A stretch of 45,003 nucleotides of DNA from Sphingopyxis sp. RIFCSPHIGHO2_12_FULL_65_19 (GTDB lineage: Bacteria > Pseudomonadota > Alphaproteobacteria > Sphingomonadales > Sphingomonadaceae): contig NZ_MIAM01000053.1 of the NCBI RefSeq assembly GCF_001830555.1, positions 252 through 45,254 on the forward strand, in the 5' to 3' direction. Under the pieces are notes generated by a model. It did not search any database and was not told the DNA's origin. It saw nothing but the letters and a program-made list of their open reading frames with translations. The position numbers and the translations under genes were made by a program. Shown one piece after another: positions 24,722 through 32,510 of the stretch (within the stretch, counting starts at the first letter, position 1; each line of letters opens with the position of its first letter).

Positions 24722-25363
24722 ATGAAGAAAATCGCAACTTGGACGATCCTGGCTTTTGCCACGTCGCTCGCGGGCTGCACGGGCGCTGCCTACAGCAACC
24801 GCAGTCTTGATTCGGTGCACCAGCCGGTCGTTCGCAACAGCATCTATCAATTCGATGTCGCCGCCTCGAACGGCGAACTGCCGCCCAGCGAACAGGGCCG
24901 TCTGCAAGGTTGGCTCGACGCGATGGGTGTCCGCTATGGCGACCGCGTCGCGATCGAGGATGGCTCGGCCTATGGCGCCGGATCGGCCCAGGCCACCGTC
25001 CGTTCGATGGTCGAACGCCGCGGGCTATTGCTCAGCAGCGACGTTCCGGTGACCACCGGCGCGGTGCCGCAGGACCATCTCCGCATCATCGTCACCCGCG
25101 CGGCGGCCTTTGTGCCGGGCTGCCCGAACTGGGCCAGCAATTCGTCGTTCAATCCCGTCAATGCGACGTCGTCGAATTATGGCTGCTCGGTCAACAGCAA
25201 CATCGCCTCGATGGTTGCCGATCCGAACGACCTGATCCGCGGCGCCAGCGCCTCGGGCAATGATTCGGCGGCAGCGACACGCGCGATCAAAACCTATCGC
25301 ACCAAACCTCAAACCGGCGCTGGCGGACTGACCAACGTCTCAACGAGCGGAGACGGCAAGTGA
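24722..25363 (+). CDS. cpaD: Tad pilus lipoprotein CpaD
   Basis: This 213-residue lipoprotein has signal peptide MKKIATWTILAFATSLAGC (lipobox LAGC, Cys19). The body matches CpaD features: QFDVAASNGELPPSEQGRLQGWL and a C-terminal region with NWASNSSFNPVNATSSNYGC and SMVADPNDLIRG, the end typical of the family. CpaD is thought to act as secretin pilotin. AGGAG seven bases before the ATG supports the start. The stop TGA overlaps the GTG start of cpaE by 4 bases. Confidence 0.9.
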   Translation: MKKIATWTILAFATSLAGCTGAAYSNRSLDSVHQPVVRNSIYQFDVAASNGELPPSEQGRLQGWLDAMGVRYGDRVAIEDGSAYGAGSAQATVRSMVERRGLLLSSDVPVTTGAVPQDHLRIIVTRAAAFVPGCPNWASNSSFNPVNATSSNYGCSVNSNIASMVADPNDLIRGASASGNDSAAATRAIKTYRTKPQTGAGGLTNVSTSGDGK

Positions 25364-26634
25364 ACGCTCCTTTCAAATCCGCAGGTCTGCGCGACCCCTT
25401 CAACGCCTTCGTCTGCGACGACGACACGCTGGAGCTGATCCGCGCCGCCGCCAACGACATGGGCTGGCCCATCGAAAAATGTAACAAGGGCGGCCTGCGC
25501 AACGCCGTGCAGTCCTTGTCGGTGTCGGCAAGCCCCAACATCCTGTTCGTCGACATGTCGGAATCGGGCGACCCGATCAACGACATCAATGCGCTCGCCG
25601 AAGTCTGCGAACCCGGCACGGTGGTCATCGCCGCCGGCCAGGTGAACGACGTCCGGCTGTACCGCGATCTTCTGTCGTCGGGTATTCAGGACTATCTGCT
25701 GAAGCCGCTGTCGCTCGAACAGGTCCGCGAATCGCTGACCATGGCCCAGGCGATGCTCACCGCTCCGAAACACGCCGACATGCATGACGACAAGCCGCAT
25801 CACATGATGGCCGTCGTCGGCGTGCGCGGCGGGGTCGGCGCCTCGCTGGTTTCGACCTCGCTCGCATGGGCGATCAGCGAACAGGCGGGCCGCCAGACAG
25901 CGCTGCTCGACCTCGACGTCCATTTCGGCACCGGCGCGCTGACGCTCGACCTCGAACCCGGCCGCGGCCTGATCGACGCGATCGACAACCCCAGCCGCAT
26001 CGACGGCCTGTTCATCGAGCGCGCGATGGTGCGCGCTTCGGACAAGCTCAGCCTGCTGTCGGCCGAGGCGCCGATCCACCAGCCAGTGATGACCGACGGC
26101 TCGGCCTTTTTCCAGCTTGAGGAAGAACTTCGCGGCGCGTTCGAGATGACGATCGTCGACATCCCGCGCCAGGTCCTGATCCCCTTCCCGCACCTGGTGT
26201 CGGAAGCGGGCACGATCCTGCTGGTCAGCGACGTGACGCTTGCCGCGGCGCGCGACACGATCCGCCTGCTGTCTTGGTTCAAACAGAATGTGCCGGGCGC
26301 GCGCGTCATCCTCGTCGCGAACAAGTTTCAGAACGCCATCGGCGAACTGTCGCGCAAGGAATTTGAATCGTCGATCGAACGCCAGATCGACATCGTCATT
26401 CCGTTCGATCCCAAAATGGTCAGCCAGTCGGCAAAGCTCGGCAAATCCTATGCAGAAATCTGCAAGGGAACGAAGTCGGCGCAGGTCTGGACGAACCTGA
26501 TGCGGCTCATTCTCGACGGCGCCGATGTCGAAGCCGAAGAGGCCCAGATCGCCGCGGCCAAGGGCAAATCGGGCGGCTCGCTGCTCGGCAAGCTTGGCCT
26601 GATGACCAAAAAGGGCACGAAACAGGCGGCATGA
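25360..26634 (+). CDS. cpaE: Tad pilus localisation ATPase CpaE/TadZ
   Basis: This 424-residue protein has a degenerate receiver-like N-terminal domain (residues ~15-130, ILFVDMSESGDP and QDYLLKPLSLEQVRESL) followed by a MinD/ParA-like ATPase domain. The P-loop reads GVRGGVGASL. The lysines of the deviant Walker A motif are replaced, which is usual for CpaE/TadZ proteins and suggests altered nucleotide use. CpaE places the pilus machine at the cell pole. The start is GTG at 25360, coupled to cpaD. The next gene should be cpaF but is tadB. Confidence 0.92.
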   Translation: MNAPFKSAGLRDPFNAFVCDDDTLELIRAAANDMGWPIEKCNKGGLRNAVQSLSVSASPNILFVDMSESGDPINDINALAEVCEPGTVVIAAGQVNDVRLYRDLLSSGIQDYLLKPLSLEQVRESLTMAQAMLTAPKHADMHDDKPHHMMAVVGVRGGVGASLVSTSLAWAISEQAGRQTALLDLDVHFGTGALTLDLEPGRGLIDAIDNPSRIDGLFIERAMVRASDKLSLLSAEAPIHQPVMTDGSAFFQLEEELRGAFEMTIVDIPRQVLIPFPHLVSEAGTILLVSDVTLAAARDTIRLLSWFKQNVPGARVILVANKFQNAIGELSRKEFESSIERQIDIVIPFDPKMVSQSAKLGKSYAEICKGTKSAQVWTNLMRLILDGADVEAEEAQIAAAKGKSGGSLLGKLGLMTKKGTKQAA

Positions 26635-26656
26635 CGGCGCGCCTGACGCGCCGTCA
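26632..26656 (+). other. Hairpin at the cpaE/tadB junction, where cpaF is expected
   Basis: TGACGGCGCG (26632-26641, containing the cpaE stop) pairs perfectly over 10 bases with CGCGCCGTCA (26647-26656), with loop CCTGA. No T-run follows, so it is not a classic terminator. It may attenuate or protect the transcript between cpaE and tadB. Only 57 bases separate the two genes. Confidence 0.5.
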
Positions 26657-26691
26657 CCACCACCAGCGATAGAAGCGGACATCAGCCAGCC

Positions 26692-27657
26692 ATGAATCTG
26701 CCAGTCATCCTTATCATCGCCGGGGCCTTTGTGGCCTTTGCCCTTATCGTCATCCTGCTTGGCGGGCCGTCGGCCGGCAAGGCGAAGACGCGGCGACTGG
26801 CGATGGTCAAGGACCGTCACGCGGCGTCCACCGAAGCGGTGGTGGCAGCGCAGATGCGCAAGACGATTGCATCGGCGCAGGGCCAGTCGACGCTGACCAA
26901 CCTGCTCCCACGTCGGGAGGAACTGGAAAAGCGGATACGCCGGACCGGCAAGGGCTGGACGGTGAGCCAGTATATGTTCGCGTCGATGGCCTTGTTCGTC
27001 GTCGTTACCGGCGCCCTGCTGGCGCTGCGTGCACCGATGCTGATGGCCGGCCTCGTCGGATTGATGATCAGCCTGGGCCTGCCCTACATGATTGTCGGCA
27101 TGGCGATCAAAAAGCGCGTCAAGAAATTCAACGCGCGCTTTCCCGATGCCATCGACCTGCTGGTGCGCGGCCTGAAATCCGGCCTGCCCGTCACCGAAAC
27201 ATTTCAGGTGGTGAGCCAGGAGCTTCCGGGCCCGGTCGGCGAGGAATTCAAGGGCGTCGTCGAACGCATCCGTATCGGCAACACGATGGAAGCGGCGTTG
27301 CAGGAATCGGCCGACATGCTCGGAACGCCCGAATTCCAATTCTTCTGCATCACGATCCAGATCCAGCGCGAAACGGGCGGCAATCTGGCCGAGACGCTCG
27401 CCAACCTGTCCGAAGTCCTGCGCAAGCGCGCGCAGATGAAGCTGAAGATCAAGGCGATGTCGTCGGAAGCGAAGGCGTCCGCCTATATCGTCGGCGCCCT
27501 GCCCTTTTTCGTGTTCGGCGTCGTCTGGTCGATGAACCCCAGCTATCTGGCCGGTTTCTTCACCGAACAGCGTCTGATTGTCACGGGTCTGGGCGGCCTC
27601 GTCTGGATGAGCATCGGTGCCGGCATCATGGCTAAGATGATCAGTTTTGAAATTTGA
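26692..27657 (+). CDS. tadB: Tad pilus inner-membrane platform protein TadB
   Basis: This 321-residue type II secretion F-domain protein has an N-terminal helix, a central pair of helices (MFASMALFVVVTGALLALRA, then LVGLMISLGLPYMIVGMAI) and a T2SSF cytoplasmic domain (FPDAIDLLVRGLKSGLPVTE). A conserved ETGGNLAETLANLSEVLR segment and C-terminal helices follow. It forms the inner-membrane platform with TadC, normally driven by the CpaF/TadA ATPase. The ribosome binding site before ATG 26692 is weak. Confidence 0.93.
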   Translation: MNLPVILIIAGAFVAFALIVILLGGPSAGKAKTRRLAMVKDRHAASTEAVVAAQMRKTIASAQGQSTLTNLLPRREELEKRIRRTGKGWTVSQYMFASMALFVVVTGALLALRAPMLMAGLVGLMISLGLPYMIVGMAIKKRVKKFNARFPDAIDLLVRGLKSGLPVTETFQVVSQELPGPVGEEFKGVVERIRIGNTMEAALQESADMLGTPEFQFFCITIQIQRETGGNLAETLANLSEVLRKRAQMKLKIKAMSSEAKASAYIVGALPFFVFGVVWSMNPSYLAGFFTEQRLIVTGLGGLVWMSIGAGIMAKMISFEI

Positions 27658-27670
27658 AGGGGCAGGACAA

Positions 27671-28714
27671 GTGAACAGCAGTCTCCTTCTTTCCTCGGCA
27701 TTCACCGGCACGCCCGCGGGACCGATGGTCCTTGGCGTCGACGTCGTGTGGGCGGGCACGATGCTCGCCGCGGTCGGCGTCTTCGCCGTGCTGTTCGCGA
27801 TCTACAACGCGCTCACGGTTCGCAATCCGATGACCAAGCGGGTCAAGGCGCTGAACGAACGCCGCGAACAGCTCAAGGCCGGCATCACCGCCTCGACCGC
27901 GAAACGCCGCGCCCGGTTGGTCCGCAAAAACCAACATGCTGACAAGATGCGCACCTTCCTGGGCAAGCTCCAGGTGTTGCAGGAAGAACAGATCAAGGAC
28001 GTCCAGCAAAAACTGGCGCAGGCGGGTATCCGGTCGAAGGATCTGGCCGTCGCCGTGATTTTCGGCCGCATGGTCCTGCCGATCGTCTTTGGCGGTCTCG
28101 CCGCCTTCCTGATCTATGGCCTCGACATGTGGCCCGACATGACGCCGTTCAAACGGTCGGGCATCACGATGGGCGCGCTGCTCCTCGGCTACAAGGCACC
28201 CGACCTGTTTGTGCAGAACAAGCGCCAGAAGCGCACCGACGCGATCCGCAAGGGTCTGCCCGATGCGCTCGACCTGCTCGTCATCTGCGCCGAGGCCGGA
28301 CTGACCGTCGACAGCGCCTTCTCGCGGGTGTCAAAGGAGCTGGGCCGCGCCTATCCCGAACTGGGCGAAGAATTTGCCCTGACCTCGATCGAGCTCGGCT
28401 TTTTGACCGAACGGCGCCAGGCGTTTGAAAATCTTGCCTATCGGGTCAATCTGGAATCGGTGAAAGGCGTCGTCACCACCATGATCCAGACCGAAAAATA
28501 CGGCACGCCGCTCGCCAGCGCGCTGCGCGTGCTGTCGGCGGAGTTCCGCAACGAACGCATGATGCGCGCCGAAGAAAAGGCCGCGCGCCTGCCCGCGATC
28601 ATGACGGTTCCGCTGATCCTGTTCATTCTGCCGGTGCTGTTCATCGTCATTTTGGGGCCCGCGTCCTGCGCGCTCAGCGACGCGCTCTCGGGCGGCAGCT
28701 TCGGCGGCGGCTGA
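27671..28714 (+). CDS. tadC: Tad pilus inner-membrane platform protein TadC
   Basis: This 347-residue T2SSF protein is the partner of TadB. It has an N-terminal helix, a charged coiled segment (residues ~55-115) and a F-domain, LPDALDLLVICAEAGLTVDSAF. The segment TEKYGTPLASALRVLSAEFR and C-terminal helices ending in a Gly/Ser-rich tail complete it. I chose the GTG at 27671 (MNSSLLLSSA) with GGGGCAGGA upstream; an in-frame TTG at 27647 overlaps the tadB end. A strong terminator follows, so no tadD or minor pilin gene belongs to this transcript. Confidence 0.92.
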   Translation: MNSSLLLSSAFTGTPAGPMVLGVDVVWAGTMLAAVGVFAVLFAIYNALTVRNPMTKRVKALNERREQLKAGITASTAKRRARLVRKNQHADKMRTFLGKLQVLQEEQIKDVQQKLAQAGIRSKDLAVAVIFGRMVLPIVFGGLAAFLIYGLDMWPDMTPFKRSGITMGALLLGYKAPDLFVQNKRQKRTDAIRKGLPDALDLLVICAEAGLTVDSAFSRVSKELGRAYPELGEEFALTSIELGFLTERRQAFENLAYRVNLESVKGVVTTMIQTEKYGTPLASALRVLSAEFRNERMMRAEEKAARLPAIMTVPLILFILPVLFIVILGPASCALSDALSGGSFGGG

Positions 28715-28739
28715 TCCCGCAGCAACCCATGACAAAGGA

Positions 28740-28766
28740 GGGGCGGGAGCGATCCCGCCCCTTTTT
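28740..28766 (+). terminator. Intrinsic terminator of the Tad pilus operon
   Basis: A perfect 9-base GC-rich stem GGGGCGGGA / TCCCGCCCC with loop GCGA is followed by TTTTT (28762-28766). It starts 25 bases after the tadC stop and ends 3 bases before the stop of the convergent fumarylacetoacetase-family gene. Confidence 0.9.
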
Positions 28767-28769
28767 CGT

Positions 28770-29771
28770 TCAGCCGACCTGCTGTTCGATCGCGCCAAAA
28801 ATGCTGTGGTGACGGTCGTCATCCATCCAGATGCGAACGGTGTCGCCCTTTTGCATGAAGGGGGTTTTCGGCTCGCCCTGCTGGATCGTTTCGACCGTCC
28901 GCACTTCTGCCAGGCAGCTGTAACCCAGCCCGCCCGCGCTGATCGGCTTGCCCGGCCCGCCGTCGGCATCGCGGTTCGACACGGTGCCCGACCCGATGAT
29001 CGTGCCGGCCCCCAGATCGCGCGTTTTCGCGGCATGTGCGATCAGCGCACCGAAATCAAAGGTCATGTCGACGCCCGCATCGGCGCGCCCCAGCGGCTGG
29101 CCGTTGAGGTCGACGCACAAGGCGCCGTGCAGCTTGCCGTCCTTCCAGCGGTCGCCGAGCGCATCGGGCGTCACGAACACCGGCGACATCGCACTCGACG
29201 GCTTCGACTGGAAAAAACCAAAGCCCTTGGCGAGTTCGGCCGGGATCAGGCCGCGAAGCGAAACGTCGTTGGTAAGCCCGACGAGCAATATCTTGTCGCG
29301 CGCCGTCACCGCGTCGATGCCGGCGGGCACGTCGCCCGTCACGACGACGATCTCGGCTTCCATGTCGCATCCCCATGCCGGGTCGCCCAGCGGGATCGGA
29401 TCGCGCGGGCCCAGAAAGGCGTCGCTGCCCCCCTGATACATCAGCGGATCGTGCCAGAAACTGTCTGGCATTTCGGCGCCCCGCGCCTGCCGCACCAGCG
29501 CGACATGGTTCACATAGGCGCTGCCGTCGGCCCATTGATAGGCGCGCGGCAACGGCGATGCGGCGTCGCGTTCGTGGAACCGCTCCTTGGGAATGGCGTC
29601 ATGGTTCAGGTCTTCGGCCAGCGCGGCAAGGCGCGGCGCGGCATAGGCCCAATTGTCGAGCGCCGCCTGCATGGTCGGGACGATCTGCCCCGCGTCGGCA
29701 TACCAGGCAAGGTCGTCCGAAACGACGACAAGGCGGCCGTCACGGCCTTTTTTGAGCGATGCTAGCTTCAC
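28770..29771 (-). CDS. Fumarylacetoacetate hydrolase family protein
   Basis: This 333-residue protein has a C-terminal FAH domain. Metal-binding acidic residues are in WGCDMEAEIVVV (residues ~135-146), followed by LVGLTNDVSLRGL, the SKPSSAMSPVFVTPD segment and GAGTIIGSGTVSNRD. The N-terminal ~75 residues fit the bacterial FAH N-terminal domain. Members hydrolyse C-C bonds in fumarylacetoacetate or related beta-diketo acids in aromatic amino-acid breakdown. The bacterial fumarylacetoacetase of tyrosine catabolism is a good candidate, but hmgA/maiA are not adjacent and the substrate is unproven. It is convergent with tadC. Confidence 0.87.
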   Translation of the reverse strand: MKLASLKKGRDGRLVVVSDDLAWYADAGQIVPTMQAALDNWAYAAPRLAALAEDLNHDAIPKERFHERDAASPLPRAYQWADGSAYVNHVALVRQARGAEMPDSFWHDPLMYQGGSDAFLGPRDPIPLGDPAWGCDMEAEIVVVTGDVPAGIDAVTARDKILLVGLTNDVSLRGLIPAELAKGFGFFQSKPSSAMSPVFVTPDALGDRWKDGKLHGALCVDLNGQPLGRADAGVDMTFDFGALIAHAAKTRDLGAGTIIGSGTVSNRDADGGPGKPISAGGLGYSCLAEVRTVETIQQGEPKTPFMQKGDTVRIWMDDDRHHSIFGAIEQQVG

Positions 29772-29829
29772 GAATTTTCCTTTTCCTGACGATGCGGCTG
29801 GACCGACATCGCCTGAAAAGGAGCGACAA

Positions 29830-30240
29830 TCAGCGCGACGTCGTGATCGATGCGAAACAGGTAAAGCCGCTCTGCCCCGCCTGCAAGCGCCGGATATACT
29901 GAAGATAGGCCTGCGACTGGTTATAGGTCGTTCCCGGCAGCGTCTGACCGCGGAACGCGCGCTTCACTTCCTCGCCCGTGAACGGCCGCGCCGAACCGGG
30001 GAAAGCCCCCTTGGTGCCCGGCGGGACCAGCTTGCCCGCGGTGTCGATATATTTCCCGGCGCCGGTCGGCCCGGGCACGGGAATCTGGCAATTCATGACC
30101 GAAACGGCGGTCTGCGCAAAGGCAGGACGGATCGTCAGCGCGGCCGAGACACCGACGGCGCCAAGCGCCAGCATATGGCGGCGCGTGGGAATGGTCTCTC
30201 CGGTCTCGCCGGTTTCTGCGGGCTGGTCGCTGGCATCCAT
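29830..30240 (-). CDS. Small Tat-exported protein, unknown function
   Basis: This 136-residue protein has a short acidic N-terminus, then a twin-arginine signal: TRRHMLALGAVGVSAALTI followed by RPAFAQTA, with a likely cleavage after AFAQ. The mature ~88 residues (QIPVPGPTGAGKYIDTAGKL ... TTYNQSQAYLQYIRRLQAG) match no family I know. Three cysteines could form a disulfide or bind a metal; export by Tat implies folding or cofactor insertion before transport. The ATG at 30240 (MDASDQ) is upstream of the RR motif by 20 residues; a shorter start is possible. Divergent from the histidine kinase. Confidence 0.75.
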   Translation of the reverse strand: MDASDQPAETGETGETIPTRRHMLALGAVGVSAALTIRPAFAQTAVSVMNCQIPVPGPTGAGKYIDTAGKLVPPGTKGAFPGSARPFTGEEVKRAFRGQTLPGTTYNQSQAYLQYIRRLQAGQSGFTCFASITTSR

Positions 30241-30388
30241 CACGCGCGCATAACCCAATGATGGCGCAAGGAAAAGCAAAAGACCGCCGCCGCGTTCGGC
30301 CTTCCCGCTTTGGGACATTCGCAAATGACGCGTTAATTGCCCTAAACATCCTTGCGTCCCGCCACCGCTTCGTGCGACGCCCGCCGCG

Positions 30389-31624
30389 ATGTTCGATCGT
30401 TTGTCCAGCCTGGTCATCGCCCTGACGCTCGTCGCCATTGCGGCCATCTTTGCCGCGCTTTCCGGGGGCGACCCGCTGTCGATCGCGATCATGCTGGTTG
30501 CCGGTTTCGTCGCGGCCGCCACCGTTTACAGCGCGCTGCCCGCGCCGCTGCCGGACATGCAGGGTGGCAGCGCGCCGCCCTTGGCGGAAACGCCCGCCAT
30601 ATCGCTGCTTCGCCATCCCGACTTCGCGCATTGGGTGGACCAGGAAAAGGAACCGCTGATCGGCACGGCCGACAATATCGTCACCATCGCCAATGATGCC
30701 GCAATCCGGCTCCTCGGTCGGCATATCGTGGGCGCCGACGTCCGCACCGCGATCCGCCATCCCGCCGCGACCGACTGGCTGTCGCGTATCGACGGCAACG
30801 CGCCGCTCGAAACGATCAGCCTGATCGACTTCCCGCGTCCGGGGCAGCGTTGGACGATGCGGACCGCGGTGCTTGCCGGAAGCGAGCGGATCATCTTTCT
30901 GTCCGATCGTTCGGCGATCGACGCCGCCGACCGGATGCGGTCCGATTTCGTCGCCAACGCCAGCCACGAACTGCGCACGCCCCTCGCCGCCATTCTCGGC
31001 TATGTCGAAACATTGCAGGAGATGAACGGCGAAGCCGACGCGCCGACGCGCAACCGCTTTTTGTCGATCATCGATCGCGAGGCGCGGCGGATGCAACAGC
31101 TGGTCATCGACCTTCTGTCGATCTCGCGCGTCGAGGCCGACCGATTTCGGCGGCCGACGACGCCCGTCGATCTGGCAAATATCGTCCGCACCACGATCGC
31201 GCAGCTGCGCGACAGCGAACAGGCGCGCGCAAAGGATATTGCGCCCCGGATCGGCGACGACCCCGCACCGATGCTGGGCGATGAAGCCCAGTTGAAGCAG
31301 CTGGCGCACAACATCATTTCCAACGCCATGAAATATGGTCACGCCGATACGCCGGTCACCGTCGAACTTGTCCGCGAGGGGCGGCGCGTCCGCTTGTCGG
31401 TCAGTGACGAAGGCGACGGGATCGCCCCCGATCACCTGCCGCGGCTGACCGAACGTTTCTACCGCGTCGACGAAGCGCGCAGCCGTTCGGTGGGCGGGAC
31501 CGGCCTTGGCCTTGCCATCGTCAAGCACATCAGCGAGCGGCATCAGGGCCAGCTCGACATCGAAAGCGAAGTCGGCAAGGGAACGCGCGTTTCGGTGACA
31601 TTCCCACTGTCGGGCGACAGCTAA
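30389..31624 (+). CDS. PhoR-like sensor histidine kinase, no adjacent regulator
   Basis: This 411-residue kinase has two closely spaced N-terminal membrane helices (residues ~5-25 and 30-50) with no periplasmic domain. A PAS-like region follows (~80-175), then HisKA with the phosphorylated His193 (NASHELRTPLAAILGYVETL) and a HATPase domain. The HATPase domain has N-box NIISNAMKYG, G1 DEGDGI, F-box RFYRVDEARSR and G2 GGTGLGLAI. This is the PhoR arrangement, and PhoR-type kinases control phosphate starvation through PhoB. Here neither phoB, phoU nor pst genes are next to it, so partner and signal are uncertain. A T-rich hairpin follows. Confidence 0.87.
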   Translation: MFDRLSSLVIALTLVAIAAIFAALSGGDPLSIAIMLVAGFVAAATVYSALPAPLPDMQGGSAPPLAETPAISLLRHPDFAHWVDQEKEPLIGTADNIVTIANDAAIRLLGRHIVGADVRTAIRHPAATDWLSRIDGNAPLETISLIDFPRPGQRWTMRTAVLAGSERIIFLSDRSAIDAADRMRSDFVANASHELRTPLAAILGYVETLQEMNGEADAPTRNRFLSIIDREARRMQQLVIDLLSISRVEADRFRRPTTPVDLANIVRTTIAQLRDSEQARAKDIAPRIGDDPAPMLGDEAQLKQLAHNIISNAMKYGHADTPVTVELVREGRRVRLSVSDEGDGIAPDHLPRLTERFYRVDEARSRSVGGTGLGLAIVKHISERHQGQLDIESEVGKGTRVSVTFPLSGDS

Positions 31625-31699
31625 GTCGCGGTCGTCAAAGCGTGAATCTGGCCTTATCCTTGACTTTTGGCCCAATCGCGCCCATCTTGGGCGGGCTAT

Positions 31700-31722
31700 C
31701 GTCGCCTGCGACGGATTTTTTT
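31700..31722 (+). terminator. Terminator-like hairpin after the histidine kinase gene, in the csp leader
   Basis: CGTCG-CCTG-CGACG is followed within three bases by seven T (31716-31722). It lies 75 bases after the kinase stop and 90 bases before the cold-shock start. A second small stem GCCCA-TCT-TGGGC lies just upstream (about 31679-31693). The short stem makes it a moderate terminator. Confidence 0.5.
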
Positions 31723-31811
31723 GCCTGATTGGCGGACACTTCCATCTTCACGCTACCTGGCGCCATCGGCATGAGCCGGTGGTAACTCCGCTTCCGTGAA
31801 AGGAACGACCC

Positions 31812-32018
31812 ATGCCCATCGGCACCGTAAAATTCTTCAACACCGAAAAAGGCTATGGCTTCATCGCCAATGAGGACGGCTCGGGCGACAGCTTCGTCCA
31901 CATCACCGCCCTCGAACGCGCCGGGATGTCGACGCTGAACAAGGATCAGCGCGTTTCCTATGACCTGGAAACCGACCAGCGCGGCAAGGTTGCCGCCGTC
32001 AACATCCAGCAGGCCTGA
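31812..32018 (+). CDS. Cold-shock domain protein (CspA family)
   Basis: This 68-residue single cold-shock domain has RNP1 as KGYGFI (residues ~13-18) and RNP2 as SFVHI (residues ~27-31), both complete. It starts [13 protein letters not shown]. Csp proteins bind single-stranded RNA and act as RNA chaperones, often during cold or stationary phase. AAAGGAA precedes the ATG. A leader of roughly 90 bases or more separates it from the hairpin after the kinase gene; long leaders often regulate csp mRNAs. The next gene, an IF-1 paralogue, begins 4 bases after the stop. Confidence 0.95.
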   Translation: MPIGTVKFFNTEKGYGFIANEDGSGDSFVHITALERAGMSTLNKDQRVSYDLETDQRGKVAAVNIQQA

Positions 32019-32022
32019 TCTT

Positions 32023-32286
32023 TTGGCGAAAGAGGAGCTTTTGACCCTCGACGGCCAGATCGATGAAATTCTTCCCGACGGACGTTTCGGCGTCATTCTG
32101 GAAAATGATCATCGGATCATCGCTTACACGGCAGGCCGGATGCGACGTTTTCGCATCCGGTCCGTCGTTGGCGATGCCGTCCGCGTCGAAATGACGCCCT
32201 ATGACCTGACCAAGGGCCGTATCGTGTATCGCGACCGCGGCGCTGGTCCGGCTGGCGGCGGCCCCCGCAAGGGCAACCGTCGTTGA
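32023..32286 (+). CDS. infA: Translation initiation factor IF-1 paralogue
   Basis: This 87-residue S1-like OB-fold protein reads [10 protein letters not shown] near its start, then [20 protein letters not shown] and [16 protein letters not shown], the IF-1 core. It differs from the canonical ~72-residue IF-1 by a basic Gly-rich tail ([15 protein letters not shown]) and by GRMRRF in place of the usual GKMRKN. The start is probably TTG at 32023, giving the conserved M-A-K-E-E-L-L. Another TTG at 32041, preceded by GAGGAG, is possible. It follows csp by 4 bases and is probably a second copy used under cold or stress rather than the housekeeping infA. Confidence 0.85.
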   Translation: MAKEELLTLDGQIDEILPDGRFGVILENDHRIIAYTAGRMRRFRIRSVVGDAVRVEMTPYDLTKGRIVYRDRGAGPAGGGPRKGNRR

Positions 32287-32324
32287 CGCCAACAACGAAA
32301 ATAAAAGAAAAATTACAGGATATT

Positions 32325-32465
32325 ATGAACTTTAAATTGAATGCATTCCCCTCTCTTCTCCGGCCTTATTCCGCCATCGAGGCGCAGGCCGACAAAGCAG
32401 AACGGCGATCGCCGACGCTGTCGCGGCGCGAACTGCGCCGCCTCATTGCCCAAATGGTCGACTAA
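32325..32465 (+). CDS. Small hypothetical protein downstream of IF-1 paralogue
   Basis: This 46-residue protein starts MNFKLNAFPSLLRPYSAIEA and ends in a basic segment SRRELRRLIAQMVD. ACAGGA lies 4 bases before the ATG. Upstream bases 32287-32324 are strikingly A-rich for this genome, consistent with a translation-initiation region. No family is recognised, though short proteins ending RRELRR-(I/L)-x-x-MV are, in my memory, common in sphingomonads. An alternative longer frame would start at a TTG overlapping the IF-1 stop. Basic character suggests nucleic-acid or protein binding, which is speculation. Confidence 0.6.
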   Translation: MNFKLNAFPSLLRPYSAIEAQADKAERRSPTLSRRELRRLIAQMVD

Positions 32466-32510
32466 ACTCTCCAGGCCGACCCTCCACTTCTCAATCCAAG
32501 GATTTCCGCC

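Noticed and set aside
21561..24780. Two long minus-strand frames opposite cpaA-cpaC
   Set aside because: Same composition artefact; no start context and no recognisable protein.
25309..27759. Very long minus-strand open frame (over 800 codons) opposite cpaD-cpaE-tadB
   Set aside because: Its His/Gln/Arg/Asp-rich, domain-free translation is the usual shadow of GC-rich coding sequence; the plus-strand genes are clear family members.
30331..30346. TTAA-N7-AAAC before the histidine kinase gene as a CtrA box
   Set aside because: The second half does not match TTAA; only a half-site.
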